A stretch of DNA of 64,000 bases, taken from positions 682,001-746,000 of the forward strand of contig NZ_JAEQMU010000001.1 in NCBI RefSeq assembly GCF_017908035.1. Reading direction: 5' to 3'. Made by a program: the position numbers and the translations under genes. Positions within the stretch are counted from its first letter, which is position 1; the number at the start of each line of letters is the position of its first letter. Origin of the DNA: Sphingobacterium tabacisoli (lineage in GTDB: Bacteria > Bacteroidota > Bacteroidia > Sphingobacteriales > Sphingobacteriaceae). The notes under the pieces were generated by a model. That model was not told the DNA's origin. It did not search any database and worked only from the letters and a program-made list of their open reading frames with translations. This document shows, piece by piece, positions 26,439 through 35,372 of the stretch.

Positions 26439-27200
26439 TTAAGTGCTCAAATCGGTTTCTTCCCAAGGTGTTCCATCAGAAAGCATCCATGTCAATGCAT
26501 GTCTGCGTTCGTGGATGACACCACCGTTTGCAATCGGGTGAAAGCCATTTGGTACCGTGTCGCTACCCAGTTGGGCGCTACGGACTGCATTGTGAAGACA
26601 ATAGAACAGATCTTCCTTCTTGCTAACATCTTCTGCAACTATGGTCGTTGGGTTTTGGGAGAGCCACTCTTTTACACTTCCTTCAAGAGGACAGGTGTAG
26701 TTGGCGATTATATCCTGCATCCGCTCGGCAGTCATCATCTCGCCGTGTATGTCTGGTTCTTCATACCCAAAATACCAAGCCAAAGGCCAGGCATTTTCGA
26801 ACTTCCAACCGATTGTATTTCTCGCTTCTTCATCGTCTCTAGACAAGCTTAGAATTGCTTTCTCTTCGTCTGACATCAAGTCTTGTAACCGGTTTGCCTC
26901 GACAAAGGTCAATATTTCTTCGCTAGAGAGATGCTCTTCTGGAACCATTAACCAAAGAACTAATGCCTTTATTGCATTCAACCTGCTCGCAATTTCAATA
27001 GCGGGGCGTAACTGTTTATCAAACTGAGCGGGTAGCCAGTTGGCTGGCCGAAAGCCGGCTTGACGACAGATAGACAAGGTCTCCCGTCTTGAATCTGTCA
27101 TCCAGGATATTTCGTCATCAGAGGCTATATGCTGTTCTTTGTTCTCGGCTTGCTCTTCTTTATTCTCTTTGGAGCCGAATATTTTCTTAAAAAAGCTCAT
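26439..27200 (-). CDS. DUF4272-domain protein
   Basis: 253 residues, cytosolic. A lysine/glutamate-rich N-terminus (FGSKENKEEQAENKEQH) precedes a DUF4272 domain: SRRETLSICRQAGFRPANWLP, EIASRLNAIKALVLWLMVPEE, GWKFENAWPLAWYFGYEEPD, and the family ending IHERRHALTWMLSDGTPWEETDLST. Function unknown; members turn up in immunity and contact-dependent contexts. Last gene of a five-gene minus-strand run that starts at 29736. Confidence 0.88.
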   Translation of the reverse strand: MSFFKKIFGSKENKEEQAENKEQHIASDDEISWMTDSRRETLSICRQAGFRPANWLPAQFDKQLRPAIEIASRLNAIKALVLWLMVPEEHLSSEEILTFVEANRLQDLMSDEEKAILSLSRDDEEARNTIGWKFENAWPLAWYFGYEEPDIHGEMMTAERMQDIIANYTCPLEGSVKEWLSQNPTTIVAEDVSKKEDLFYCLHNAVRSAQLGSDTVPNGFHPIANGGVIHERRHALTWMLSDGTPWEETDLST

Positions 27201-27227
27201 GATCTTCTCTACTATTTTGTTATTCTT

Positions 27228-27788
27228 CTAAATTAATTCAAAGCCCAAATTCATATTCTTGGCGTGGGCAAGCGTGTAGGCATCTGTACCAAAAGTCTTG
27301 TAAGCGATACGCGCTTGGGTATAATCTAAGCGGGATGTACGCAGACAGGATTTTATTCCACTTATTCCCTTGTCCAACTGTATCACCTCGCAAAAGATAT
27401 TAAGCTTGCCTGCACCAAGGTCAAAACCGTTAACTGCTCCCAAGCCGTACCAGCCTAAATGATTGTTTACGTAATCCTGCACCTTATCTTTGAGCCACAG
27501 ATCACGCTTGTTGCCAAACTGACTCTTGAGTTGATATTGGACGACTACGGTGAAATAGTTTTCTTCCTTAGGTAATACAAACCCCAAAGCCTCAGCTTCC
27601 TGTGCTACAATGATATAAAGTTGCTGTAGCTCATTTTTCTCAAGAATTTGATGTATGGTATGTTGCCCTTGATAGCCGACTTTACCTTTGTGTACGGTGG
27701 CTTTTTTTTCTGTTTCATCATACCATATTTCAAGATATTGCGTAGCAAGACCTTTGTCAAACTTATAGTATTTTAGGTGTTCTGTCAT
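27228..27788 (-). CDS. hypothetical protein, WGR-like N-terminus
   Basis: 186 residues, cytosolic. The first 60 residues (YLEIWYDETEKKATVHKGKVGYQGQ) recall the WGR module, with GKVGYQGQ in the place of the usual W-G-R-x-G-x-x-G, but Trp and Arg are changed, so this is tentative. The C-terminal half contains YVNNHLGWYGLGAVNGFDLGAG. ATG 27788 lies inside the preceding gene, whose stop is at 27763 (26-bp overlap). Member of the five-gene run. Confidence 0.65.
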   Translation of the reverse strand: MTEHLKYYKFDKGLATQYLEIWYDETEKKATVHKGKVGYQGQHTIHQILEKNELQQLYIIVAQEAEALGFVLPKEENYFTVVVQYQLKSQFGNKRDLWLKDKVQDYVNNHLGWYGLGAVNGFDLGAGKLNIFCEVIQLDKGISGIKSCLRTSRLDYTQARIAYKTFGTDAYTLAHAKNMNLGFELI

Positions 27789-28386
27789 TGCCTAATAGAG
27801 TTGTCTCTTTGTAACTCACTATTTCTTTTCCGCGGAGGATAATGTTATTACGCTCTTTTATGTTCTCTTCTGTCTTTGTAAGCAGTTTTATTACACCTAT
27901 TTGAATATCATCTAGCTTATCAACAATTACGGATAGAAGCATGTTTTCGTCCACAAAATAGCTGTCGGGTTCAAATTTTATAATATCTCCATCAAGCATA
28001 AATAAAACAGGCGTTTCTTTAAACTCGGTATACTTAGCTTTTATATCAGCTAGTGAAGTAAGTTTAGGACGATAATCACTTTTAGCCTTGACATAAACTT
28101 GAACAGTATAGTTTTTTGTTCCAATCAGGGTATCTTGTTCTACAACACGGATAGCCTCCATAAGGTCTCGAGTTAGGGAATATCGAGGGCCAACAAACTT
28201 TCCATTAAGAAAAAAAGCTACTTGATTTGCTGGCGTGATGTTATTCAGCTTTATGACACGAAATGCCGTGTCTCTCCGCTGATGCACCTTAACGGAAGTC
28301 GATGAACCATGCTTTTGACTTTTTGTAGTTTGTGCAAATGATGGTGCCGTGACGAATACGACTAAAAAGATAATAAGTGTTTTCAT
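27763..28386 (-). CDS. hypothetical exported protein, 207 aa
   Basis: Signal peptide MKTLIIFLVVFVTAPSFAQ, then a basic linker and a mixed alpha/beta domain with VAFFLNGKFVGPRYS and YTVQVYVKAKSDYRPKL. Predicted periplasmic. No family recognised. The 3' end overlaps the next gene by 26 bp, indicating cotranscription with the WGR-like and DUF4272 genes. Start ATG 28386. Confidence 0.7.
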   Translation of the reverse strand: MKTLIIFLVVFVTAPSFAQTTKSQKHGSSTSVKVHQRRDTAFRVIKLNNITPANQVAFFLNGKFVGPRYSLTRDLMEAIRVVEQDTLIGTKNYTVQVYVKAKSDYRPKLTSLADIKAKYTEFKETPVLFMLDGDIIKFEPDSYFVDENMLLSVIVDKLDDIQIGVIKLLTKTEENIKERNNIILRGKEIVSYKETTLLGNDRTPKIL

Positions 28387-28510
28387 ATATACGCTCTTTA
28401 TTTAAATAATTACCATACTCTTACCCCATTGTTCTTCCTCGTTGGTATAACTAATATACGTTTTTTATTGAAGGTTTAGCGTTTCGAAGTAATGTACAGC
28501 ATCCAGATGG

Positions 28511-29389
28511 CTATGGTATTATAGATCCATAGAGCCATTTGTTAAGTTGCCTTTTTATATCGATTCCATGCTTTTCTGACAGTATGAAGTAGCAATCTAC
28601 AATAGCTTCTCTATCTTCCGTGTCGAGTTCTGCATTTTCCATTTGTTGGAGACTAGCCAACAGTTGTAGCTTTACTTTTGCGGTATCCGTGTTGGTCTCA
28701 CAGAATCTGATATCCTTTGTAATAGTTTCTGTGTAATGTCTGTATTCTAAGGAGCTTATCATCTCTTCCGATAATAATAGCTTAAAACGTCCTATCATAT
28801 CTGCCTTTAATTTGATGTAGGTTGGGAGAGGTAACGGCTTACTGGAGGAGCGCTGTTCATCTTCTCCAGCTTGTGCAATAGACGCTTCTGCCATCCCATT
28901 CATCTTTTGGTAATGGGCAAACCAATCATTCATAACCTGGTTCAATGTTGACTGTATGGCATAATCCTCTGGGCTAATGGGACCGGGAAGATTACGCATG
29001 CTAATCTGTTTTGTAATGGCATTGTAGGTTGTAGATAGCTGTAGGAAGATAGCCGGAGTTATACGGAGATGGCCAAGCTGTTCTGTGGTTTTGGAAAACA
29101 TGTCTTTCAGCTCCGGCAGACCCATACTCTGATGGGCCAGATAATAGTCAAAGTCCGCATTAAGCTGCTCTCTTAGCTGAACAGACTCACCCGACGTTAA
29201 GACCTGCTGTTCTTCGAGTTTTTGCAGTCTGTCATTTAACTGCCCTCGATTCAACTGTATTAGTTCTTCTGTTTGGCTTTTGGTCTGTTTCTTCATCTGT
29301 GTACAGGAATGGAAAGGAAGTGCTAGAGTCACCAAGGAGAAAACTAACATCTTTTTTAGATATCGTAGTTCTAATCCCATAATTCCCAT
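28511..29389 (-). CDS. hypothetical lipoprotein, helical
   Basis: 292 residues. Lipoprotein signal KKMLVFSLVTLALPFHSC with lipobox FHSC. The mature part is almost entirely helical and Gln/Glu/Leu-rich (QLNRGQLNDRLQKLEEQQVL), so it probably forms helical bundles. In-frame ATGs at 29389, 29380 and 29350; the first overlaps the upstream gene by 19 bp. No family recognised. Second gene of the run that starts at 29736. Confidence 0.7.
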   Translation of the reverse strand: MGIMGLELRYLKKMLVFSLVTLALPFHSCTQMKKQTKSQTEELIQLNRGQLNDRLQKLEEQQVLTSGESVQLREQLNADFDYYLAHQSMGLPELKDMFSKTTEQLGHLRITPAIFLQLSTTYNAITKQISMRNLPGPISPEDYAIQSTLNQVMNDWFAHYQKMNGMAEASIAQAGEDEQRSSSKPLPLPTYIKLKADMIGRFKLLLSEEMISSLEYRHYTETITKDIRFCETNTDTAKVKLQLLASLQQMENAELDTEDREAIVDCYFILSEKHGIDIKRQLNKWLYGSIIP

Positions 29390-29736
29390 TCTCCATTCTG
29401 AAAATCATACTTCGCATATTCTCCAGTATCGGTAAATTCGGAAGCGACCATGCCTACTTCAAAAATAGAGTCTTTGTTCCAGGCAGCTGTGAAATAAAGA
29501 GCATACATTGTCAATAGGGCTTGACCAAAATCCTCGTCCTTGTGATTGAAACGTAATCCTGTATCGGTTTCTTCTGCTAGTATATAGTCGTAACTTAAGA
29601 GCCGTTGCTTGAGATTAAGGTGTTGCTGTTCTGTAAATGGAAGCAGATTATCGGTGCCATCAAAGAAATTTTCATGAGTAGAGATTTCTTCTTTTTCTTT
29701 TGTCTCTATTCTAAATAAGGCGATATCATAACTCAT
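29371..29736 (-). CDS. hypothetical cytosolic protein, immunity-like
   Basis: 121 residues, acidic, starts MSYDIALFRIETKEKEE and ends FTDTGEYAKYDFQNGEWELW. I recognise the pattern MSYDI.L.R.ETK...E plus a C-terminal Y/F-rich acidic block as an unnamed family recurrent in Bacteroidota, often next to toxin or immunity genes. No catalytic motif visible. First gene of the run 29736-26439. Confidence 0.7.
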   Translation of the reverse strand: MSYDIALFRIETKEKEEISTHENFFDGTDNLLPFTEQQHLNLKQRLLSYDYILAEETDTGLRFNHKDEDFGQALLTMYALYFTAAWNKDSIFEVGMVASEFTDTGEYAKYDFQNGEWELWD

Positions 29737-29947
29737 ATATGCTCTGATTATTGTTAATGTATTTTGAAATAGCTAACCAAACTTACGTCAATTCGTACCA
29801 TAGGACAAGACTTATCTTAGATTCGAAGGACGGTATTTACAATTCGTCTTTTAGCCTGACGCAACCTTAGCAGCATCGAGTTGGATTAGGTTATTTATTT
29901 GTTTTTATTATATTAGTATCAGTTTTTAATCTTTAGTAGTGTTTGAT

Positions 29948-30427
29948 ATGAAATATGTTTTGCTTGTTGTCACCATTATGTGTATGTTATCAGCTGATAT
30001 TTATGGTCAACAGTCGACTGTTTCCAATAGAGATGTCATAGAAGCGCAAATGCAACTGTACGAGCACAAGATAGATGCAAAGATTAGGGAGTTGGATCTG
30101 AAAGAAGATAATCTTGAGCTGAGCAAACAAAACGTGGCGGATATCATCAGTTTTCACAAAGAAGGAATAGAGGAGTTCCACCGTACATTAAACTACCTAT
30201 TGGTCCTGATGGGGATTATTGTGTCTGTAGTGATTGCAGCAGCGGGATACTACATAGAGCGTTTGAATAAGAGAAAATCCCTGGAACTAAAGAAAGACAT
30301 CGACGCCTTACGCCAATCTATGGAAGAAAGTCTCGAGAAGATAAAGAAAGAATCGGACAGAGAACTGGACTTGATCCGTGCCGAAGCTAAACGGCAGATG
30401 GAACATTTCAAAAGAGGTTCTGTCTAA
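29948..30427 (+). CDS. exported membrane protein with coiled coil
   Basis: 159 residues. Signal peptide YVLLVVTIMCMLSADIYGQ, an extracytoplasmic helical segment (MQLYEHKIDAKIRELDLKE), one membrane segment (LLVLMGIIVSVVIAAAGYYI), then a basic/acidic C-terminal coiled coil (LELKKDIDALRQSMEESLEK). GTG 29939 is an in-frame alternative, but ATG 29948 suits the signal peptide. No family recognised. Divergent from the five-gene run. Confidence 0.7.
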   Translation: MKYVLLVVTIMCMLSADIYGQQSTVSNRDVIEAQMQLYEHKIDAKIRELDLKEDNLELSKQNVADIISFHKEGIEEFHRTLNYLLVLMGIIVSVVIAAAGYYIERLNKRKSLELKKDIDALRQSMEESLEKIKKESDRELDLIRAEAKRQMEHFKRGSV

Positions 30428-30640
30428 GCGGGCAGAACTACCTGATATACCAACCTTATTCCCCTTAATCTTTATCCATTGAGCCGGTACAGAACCATTA
30501 TGTGGGATCAATCCTCTTGCCATAAGGCTGTCACAGATGCATTATATCTTTGTAGGGAAACAAAAAGTAAAATAATAGCGGCTATGTATTTGTAGAAGCT
30601 TATCTTTTGCTAATATCTTAATCTAGATAAAGGATACAAA

Positions 30641-31834
30641 ATGTTGACTATAGAGGAGTTACAGTCTATTACACTAGAAAGACAAGGATTATGTTCTAAT
30701 TCGCCATTTGGAAACGGAAAAGATGCCGTATGCCAGGCGCTGGAACGGCTCGGCTATCTGCAAATAGACACCTTATCAGTTGTCGAAAGAGCGCATCATC
30801 ATACGCTTTGGACACGGATTCCTGATTATGAAGCCAATTATTTGGACGAGCTAGTACAAGAACGTCAGATTTTCGAGTACTGGTTTCATGCCGCATCCTA
30901 TCTTCCGGTACGGGACTTTCGTTTTGCGCGACCGCAGATGTTAGCGGTTAGGGATAATGAGTCTCACTATTATAAGGCAGATTCTATGATAATGCAATAC
31001 ATCCTAGATACAATCCGCGCAGAAGGACCAAAAAGAGCCCGTGACTTTGAAAATCAAGCCAAGAAAACAGGAAGTTGGTGGGATTGGAAACCAACAAAGA
31101 TAGCTTTAGAACGTCTTTTTTTACAGGGCGACTTGATGATTGCGGGACGCGAAGGTATGCAGAAAACCTACGATCTTCCCGAACGGGTTTTGCCTGCGGC
31201 TATAGATCTAACAGTACCTAGTCCCAGAGAGTATGCAAATTATTTGGTGAAAACCTATCTGAATGCTTATGGATGGACTACGCTTAAGCAGATTACGCAT
31301 CTCAAGATAGGAGAAGCGATCAGGAAAGATGTAAAGGAAGTATTATCCGTTATGCAGGAAGAGGAGATGGTCGAAGCAATCCATATCAAGGGTTATCCCA
31401 CAGTATTTGTACAGCGTGATTTATTGGAAGCAAAAGTAAGAGGGAACAGTCCAAAGGTCAGACTATTGTCGCCATTCGACAACGCAATTATACACCGCGA
31501 CCGGGTAAAGCAATTCTTTGATTTTGATTATCGTATTGAATGCTATACCCCAAAGGAGAAGCGGCAGTATGGCTATTTTTGTTTGCCAATCTTATTGGGC
31601 AATACATTTATAGGTCGTGTTGATTGTAAAGCACACCGGAAGTTGCAGCAATTCGAAATAATACATCTGCATCTGGAAAATCAATTGATTGATTTTGAGT
31701 TGTGGGCAAAGCCATTTGCAGAACGTATAAAGCAATTCATCCTTTTTAATAGATGCACTTCTTTGAAACTAACACAGGTTAGTCCTCGAAACAAGGCATC
31801 GGCAGTAAGGAAATTGCTGGAGAACCTGTTTTGA
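30641..31834 (+). CDS. YcaQ-type winged-helix DNA glycosylase
   Basis: 397 residues of the YcaQ/AlkX family, which unhooks interstrand crosslinks and other bulky adducts by base excision. The catalytic QxD motif is Gln41-Ile-Asp43 (GYLQIDTLSVVERAHHHTLWTRI). Also typical are the FEYWFHAASYLP block and the LLSPFDNAIIHRDRVKQFFDFDY block near residue 280. Full length. The upstream spacer holds CTTAATCTAGAT (30617-30628), shared with the palindrome after the CHAP gene. Downstream neighbour is a convergent AraC gene. Confidence 0.9.
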   Translation: MLTIEELQSITLERQGLCSNSPFGNGKDAVCQALERLGYLQIDTLSVVERAHHHTLWTRIPDYEANYLDELVQERQIFEYWFHAASYLPVRDFRFARPQMLAVRDNESHYYKADSMIMQYILDTIRAEGPKRARDFENQAKKTGSWWDWKPTKIALERLFLQGDLMIAGREGMQKTYDLPERVLPAAIDLTVPSPREYANYLVKTYLNAYGWTTLKQITHLKIGEAIRKDVKEVLSVMQEEEMVEAIHIKGYPTVFVQRDLLEAKVRGNSPKVRLLSPFDNAIIHRDRVKQFFDFDYRIECYTPKEKRQYGYFCLPILLGNTFIGRVDCKAHRKLQQFEIIHLHLENQLIDFELWAKPFAERIKQFILFNRCTSLKLTQVSPRNKASAVRKLLENLF

Positions 31835-31860
31835 TCGAAGACAGAATCTTACGATTAGTG

Positions 31861-32739
31861 CTACCCAGAACTTGTCTTAAGGGATAAAACGGCCTCTACA
31901 GGAGGAACAACACTAAGACGGTTTCTATATTTCTTTAAGCTAACTCCTTGATGTCTCTTGAAAAACTTATTGATATGGCTTTCGTCTGCAAATCCAAATT
32001 CATCCGCTATTTCGTGAATCCTTCTATCGCTGAAACGTAGTCGGTATTCAATCAGTCTGATTTTATAAGATGATATGTATTGCTGTATTGATTCATTGCT
32101 CTGTCTGCGAAAATAACTGCCTAGATAAGTTGGTGACAACCCGAATTTTTCGGCTATAGTAGCAATTTTTAAAAGATTGGGCTGACGGATATGCTCTTGA
32201 ATATAGTCTAATATCTGTAACATACGGATATCTGCCTGCGGGTTGATTCCTTTAGGTTTGATGATTGCTATGTTTTTGGCCGCTATAACAAGGATGGCGT
32301 TAACTAAATGACGGACTAGGTCCTCCCTATATATCGGTTCATACGCAGTAGCCTGATGTAGATTTTGCATCAACGCATTAACCATATGCTCATCTTCGGT
32401 ATTAACAATCACAGACCCCGATAGGTGTGAGGCATGATATAATAAACATTCTATATGGTCCATGCTATTCCACTGGTATTCGCGTATGTATCGCTCACTG
32501 AAGCGTATAACCATAAATTCGCAGATTCCTTTCAAATCAAAATCATGACAGTCTTTTGGGGTAATAAGAAATAAGTCTCCCACAGAAAAGGCAACCCGGT
32601 TATCATTGATTGCGTAATACCCTCTTCCAGACAATACATACACGAGCTCAAAAAAATTATATTGGCGGTCACGTAAAGGACAGGTAGCTACCTTTTCATA
32701 ATAAACTTCCAGTGTTCTATGTGTATTCTCTCTTGGCAT
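31861..32739 (-). CDS. AraC-family transcriptional regulator
   Basis: 292 residues. Cupin-type N-terminal sensor (YVLSGRGYYAINDNRVAFSV, about 30-70) and a C-terminal AraC helix-turn-helix pair (LKIATIAEKFGLSPTYLGSYF and HEIADEFGFADESHINKFFK). The frame is open to TTG 32814, but ATG 32739 has TAACTTTG (the -7 consensus) ending five bases before it, suggesting a leaderless transcript. Divergent from an esterase/quinone reductase operon, which it probably regulates. Confidence 0.88.
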   Translation of the reverse strand: MPRENTHRTLEVYYEKVATCPLRDRQYNFFELVYVLSGRGYYAINDNRVAFSVGDLFLITPKDCHDFDLKGICEFMVIRFSERYIREYQWNSMDHIECLLYHASHLSGSVIVNTEDEHMVNALMQNLHQATAYEPIYREDLVRHLVNAILVIAAKNIAIIKPKGINPQADIRMLQILDYIQEHIRQPNLLKIATIAEKFGLSPTYLGSYFRRQSNESIQQYISSYKIRLIEYRLRFSDRRIHEIADEFGFADESHINKFFKRHQGVSLKKYRNRLSVVPPVEAVLSLKTSSG

Positions 32740-32744
32740 AGTGG

Positions 32745-32806
32745 CAAAGTTACCTAAACATGCTTGAAATGTACCTGTTTTACTGTTCTTTTTCGGTCTA
32801 GTTTTG
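32745..32806. promoter_or_regulatory. divergent -7 elements for the AraC gene and the esterase operon
   Basis: Minus strand: TAACTTTG (32752-32745), five bases before ATG 32739. Plus strand: TAGTTTTG (32799-32806), 32 bases before ATG 32839. Both match TAnnTTTG exactly. Neither has a clear -33 TTG (a CTG sits 21 nt upstream of the plus element). Confidence 0.5.
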
Positions 32807-32838
32807 CAAGACAAAAATTTAGATCAATAGAAATAATT

Positions 32839-33798
32839 ATGCAACACGCGCTAAACGGTATCGATAATGAACTTTTGGATGCTATTTCGAATAGTCCTTT
32901 TAGCTATATTGATTATGAAGGACTACTGATTAGTGCCCCCCATAGAATCAGGGAAGAGGAGAACCATGTCCAATTAAAAGAGGAGCCTCTTGCTGTGCCT
33001 GATGAACTCGAAGTCAGGAATATTTCAATCCCTTCTAGCGACAAGAATAGAAATATCGGACTGCGGATTTATAGACCCAAAGGACAGCACAATTTGCCCG
33101 TGTATGTATTTTTTCATGGCGGTGCTTTTATATATGGCACAGCAGCGCAGTACGACTTTATGTGCTTCAAGTTAGCGATAGAGGTTGGCATGCTGATCGT
33201 ATCGGTAGACTATCGACTGGCTCCCGAACACCCGTTTCCTGCCGGCATGTTAGATGGTTATGATGTGCTGCTATGGCTGTCTCAATATGCTGATCAAATC
33301 GGTGGCAACAAAAATAACATGATGATTGGAGGGAGTAGCGCAGGTGCTTGTATTGCCGCATCTGTTACACTCTGGGCGAGGGATAGGAGTGAAGTCCAGA
33401 TAAAACATCAATACCTGTTATATCCACCCATGAGCCACCTCTTAAACACGAATTCCATGCAGGTACTAGCGGAGGCACCCATGCAGACGCAAGCTGCGGC
33501 AGCATGGATGTGGAGACATTACCTTGGGGATAAAATCACTATCCCACCGCCGTATGCCGTGCCTTTGCTAGCCGATACCCTGGACAACTTGCCGGACTGT
33601 ACTATGGTGGTCTGCGAATTTGACCCATTGAAAGATGAGGCTATTTTGTACGCAGAGAGATTAAAGAAACACAACGTTTTGGTCAACCTATTGGAAGTCC
33701 GTGGTGCGGTACATGCCTTTGATTTTTTTAACTGTCGTTTATCCGACACTTTTTACAAACAACAAGTACAGTTATTCAAAAATATTTTAAGTCAATGA
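32839..33798 (+). CDS. alpha/beta hydrolase of the hormone-sensitive lipase type (esterase)
   Basis: 319 residues. HSL family serine esterase: oxyanion motif HGGAF (93-97), nucleophile Ser167 in GGSSAG, acid in EFDPLKDE (Asp262) and His292 (AVHAFDFF). Also DYRLAPEHPFPA, typical of the family. Cytosolic, no signal peptide. An upstream TTG frame exists, but ATG 32839 is preferred. Its stop overlaps the next gene by 4 bp (ATGA). Substrates are short-chain esters or related compounds. Confidence 0.93.
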   Translation: MQHALNGIDNELLDAISNSPFSYIDYEGLLISAPHRIREEENHVQLKEEPLAVPDELEVRNISIPSSDKNRNIGLRIYRPKGQHNLPVYVFFHGGAFIYGTAAQYDFMCFKLAIEVGMLIVSVDYRLAPEHPFPAGMLDGYDVLLWLSQYADQIGGNKNNMMIGGSSAGACIAASVTLWARDRSEVQIKHQYLLYPPMSHLLNTNSMQVLAEAPMQTQAAAAWMWRHYLGDKITIPPPYAVPLLADTLDNLPDCTMVVCEFDPLKDEAILYAERLKKHNVLVNLLEVRGAVHAFDFFNCRLSDTFYKQQVQLFKNILSQ

Positions 33799-34376
33799 AA
33801 AGAATAGTGGTTATAAATGGGCATCCCAATCAAGAGAGTTTTAACAGTGTTCTTGCAGAAACCTATATCGAGGCCGCACAGAAGACTGGAGCCGAAGTAA
33901 GATACATTCCAATCGGACAGTTGGATTTTGATCCCAATCTACGTTTCGGTTATCAGCGACGAATGGAACTTGAACCGGATTTACGCCAGGCGCTGGAAGA
34001 CATAAATTGGAGCGAACATCAGGTATGGATTCATCCGATTTGGTGGTTAGGTATGCCGGCTATTATGAAGGGATTTTTTGACCGTGCTTTTCTTCCAGGT
34101 ATTATGTTTAAGCGAAGTAAGGAAGGCCAAAGCACAGGATTATTACTTGGTAAGACGGGACGGATTATCGCTACAGCGGGAGATATGTCTTTCGAGATTT
34201 ATAGCGATATCTACAGCAGTAGCGGACTGGTTCAGTTGCAACAGGGCATTTTAGAATACTGTGGAGTAGCGTCCATTCAGCATACATTTATTGGCCCCCT
34301 GCAGGAGCTAGATGATGAAGACAGAAAGAAGTACCTAAAAAGCATAAGCGATATGGCTTTGGAAGATGGGATGTAG
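33795..34376 (+). CDS. NAD(P)H-dependent quinone/flavin oxidoreductase, flavodoxin fold
   Basis: 193 residues, NQO/KefF/MdaB-like family: VVINGHPNQESFNSVLAETY at the FMN/FAD site, PIWWLGMPAIMKGFFDRAF, and TGRIIATAGDMSF. Two-electron reduction of quinones or electrophiles with NAD(P)H. Overlaps the esterase gene by ATGA, so it is translationally coupled. Together with the AraC and LysR genes it looks like a small inducible detoxification operon. Confidence 0.9.
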   Translation: MKRIVVINGHPNQESFNSVLAETYIEAAQKTGAEVRYIPIGQLDFDPNLRFGYQRRMELEPDLRQALEDINWSEHQVWIHPIWWLGMPAIMKGFFDRAFLPGIMFKRSKEGQSTGLLLGKTGRIIATAGDMSFEIYSDIYSSSGLVQLQQGILEYCGVASIQHTFIGPLQELDDEDRKKYLKSISDMALEDGM

Positions 34377-34387
34377 AAAGGAGATTA

Positions 34388-35269
34388 TTATCCGCCTTCA
34401 TCTCCATACTCTTCGAGTAGCTCCTGGAAAGCCTTCATCGCTTTCTTTTGATAGGTATCCTGCATCCGAATAAGCATAGCAGTACGCTTTTGCTTTATAT
34501 CTGCAATTGGTATAGTGACCAAATCTTTGTCGAGAACCGAGGTCTGCACCAGTATACTATGCCAATTCCCACTTTTTACTAATTCAAGTGCGGTCGGAAT
34601 ATCATTTATCTCCATATGAAATGTCGGTTTTAACCCCTGTTTTTCGAAAGCCTGGCTAATGACATGGTCAGTACTGAAGCCCTTAGTTGCCACAAGTAGT
34701 GGAAGCTTCTCCATTTCTTTCAGTGTAATACTCTTCCGCCCGGAATAGGGAGAGTGTACACTGCTGACCATGGCTAGCGGCGAATCAAAAAGTGAATGGT
34801 AGATATAGTTTGGATTGTCTAGCGATTCATTAAATACCAGCACCATATCCATTTCCATATTCTCTAAGTCTTTTACTAGCCGGTGTGAAGCACCAAAAAC
34901 AGCTTCAATCCGAATACGGGGATACCGTAATGCAAATTCTAGAACTGCCTTGCTGAATAACCGTTGTAATCCTAAGGTGACTCCAATAGTCAAGGTACCC
35001 GTCTGTAGGTTATTCAGATCGGATAGCATGGATTTTCCTTCCTCCGACTTCTTGATACTTTGTTGGGCATACTGTGCGAATAGCGCTCCAGCCTCTGTCA
35101 GTGTAACTCTTTTGCCTACCCGATTAAATAATAAGGTATCCAGCTCGATTTCAAGCTGTTTAATCTGTTGCGAAAGTGTGCTTTGTGTTATGTACAGCTC
35201 CTTGGCCGCCTCCGTAAAATTATTGAGTTCTTTGGCCTTTAGAAAATATTTGAGTTGTCTGAGCTCCAT
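34388..35269 (-). CDS. LysR-family transcriptional regulator
   Basis: 293 residues. N-terminal winged helix MELRQLKYFLKAKELNNF, EAAKELYITQSTLSQQIKQL, and a substrate-binding domain (LTIGVTLGLQRLFSKAVLEF). ATG 35269 chosen: the frame extends to 35353, but the LysR N-terminus always begins at MELRQL. Divergent from an MFS transporter, which is the likely target; it ends 12 bp from the convergent oxidoreductase stop. Confidence 0.93.
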   Translation of the reverse strand: MELRQLKYFLKAKELNNFTEAAKELYITQSTLSQQIKQLEIELDTLLFNRVGKRVTLTEAGALFAQYAQQSIKKSEEGKSMLSDLNNLQTGTLTIGVTLGLQRLFSKAVLEFALRYPRIRIEAVFGASHRLVKDLENMEMDMVLVFNESLDNPNYIYHSLFDSPLAMVSSVHSPYSGRKSITLKEMEKLPLLVATKGFSTDHVISQAFEKQGLKPTFHMEINDIPTALELVKSGNWHSILVQTSVLDKDLVTIPIADIKQKRTAMLIRMQDTYQKKAMKAFQELLEEYGDEGG

Positions 35270-35372
35270 TCTATAATCGGTTTTAACGATTGATAATATC
35301 GAAAAATATCGTTTTGTTGATATGAAAATACATAAGAGTTTTGTAAAAGTCAAAAAACAGATATAAGAAAGA

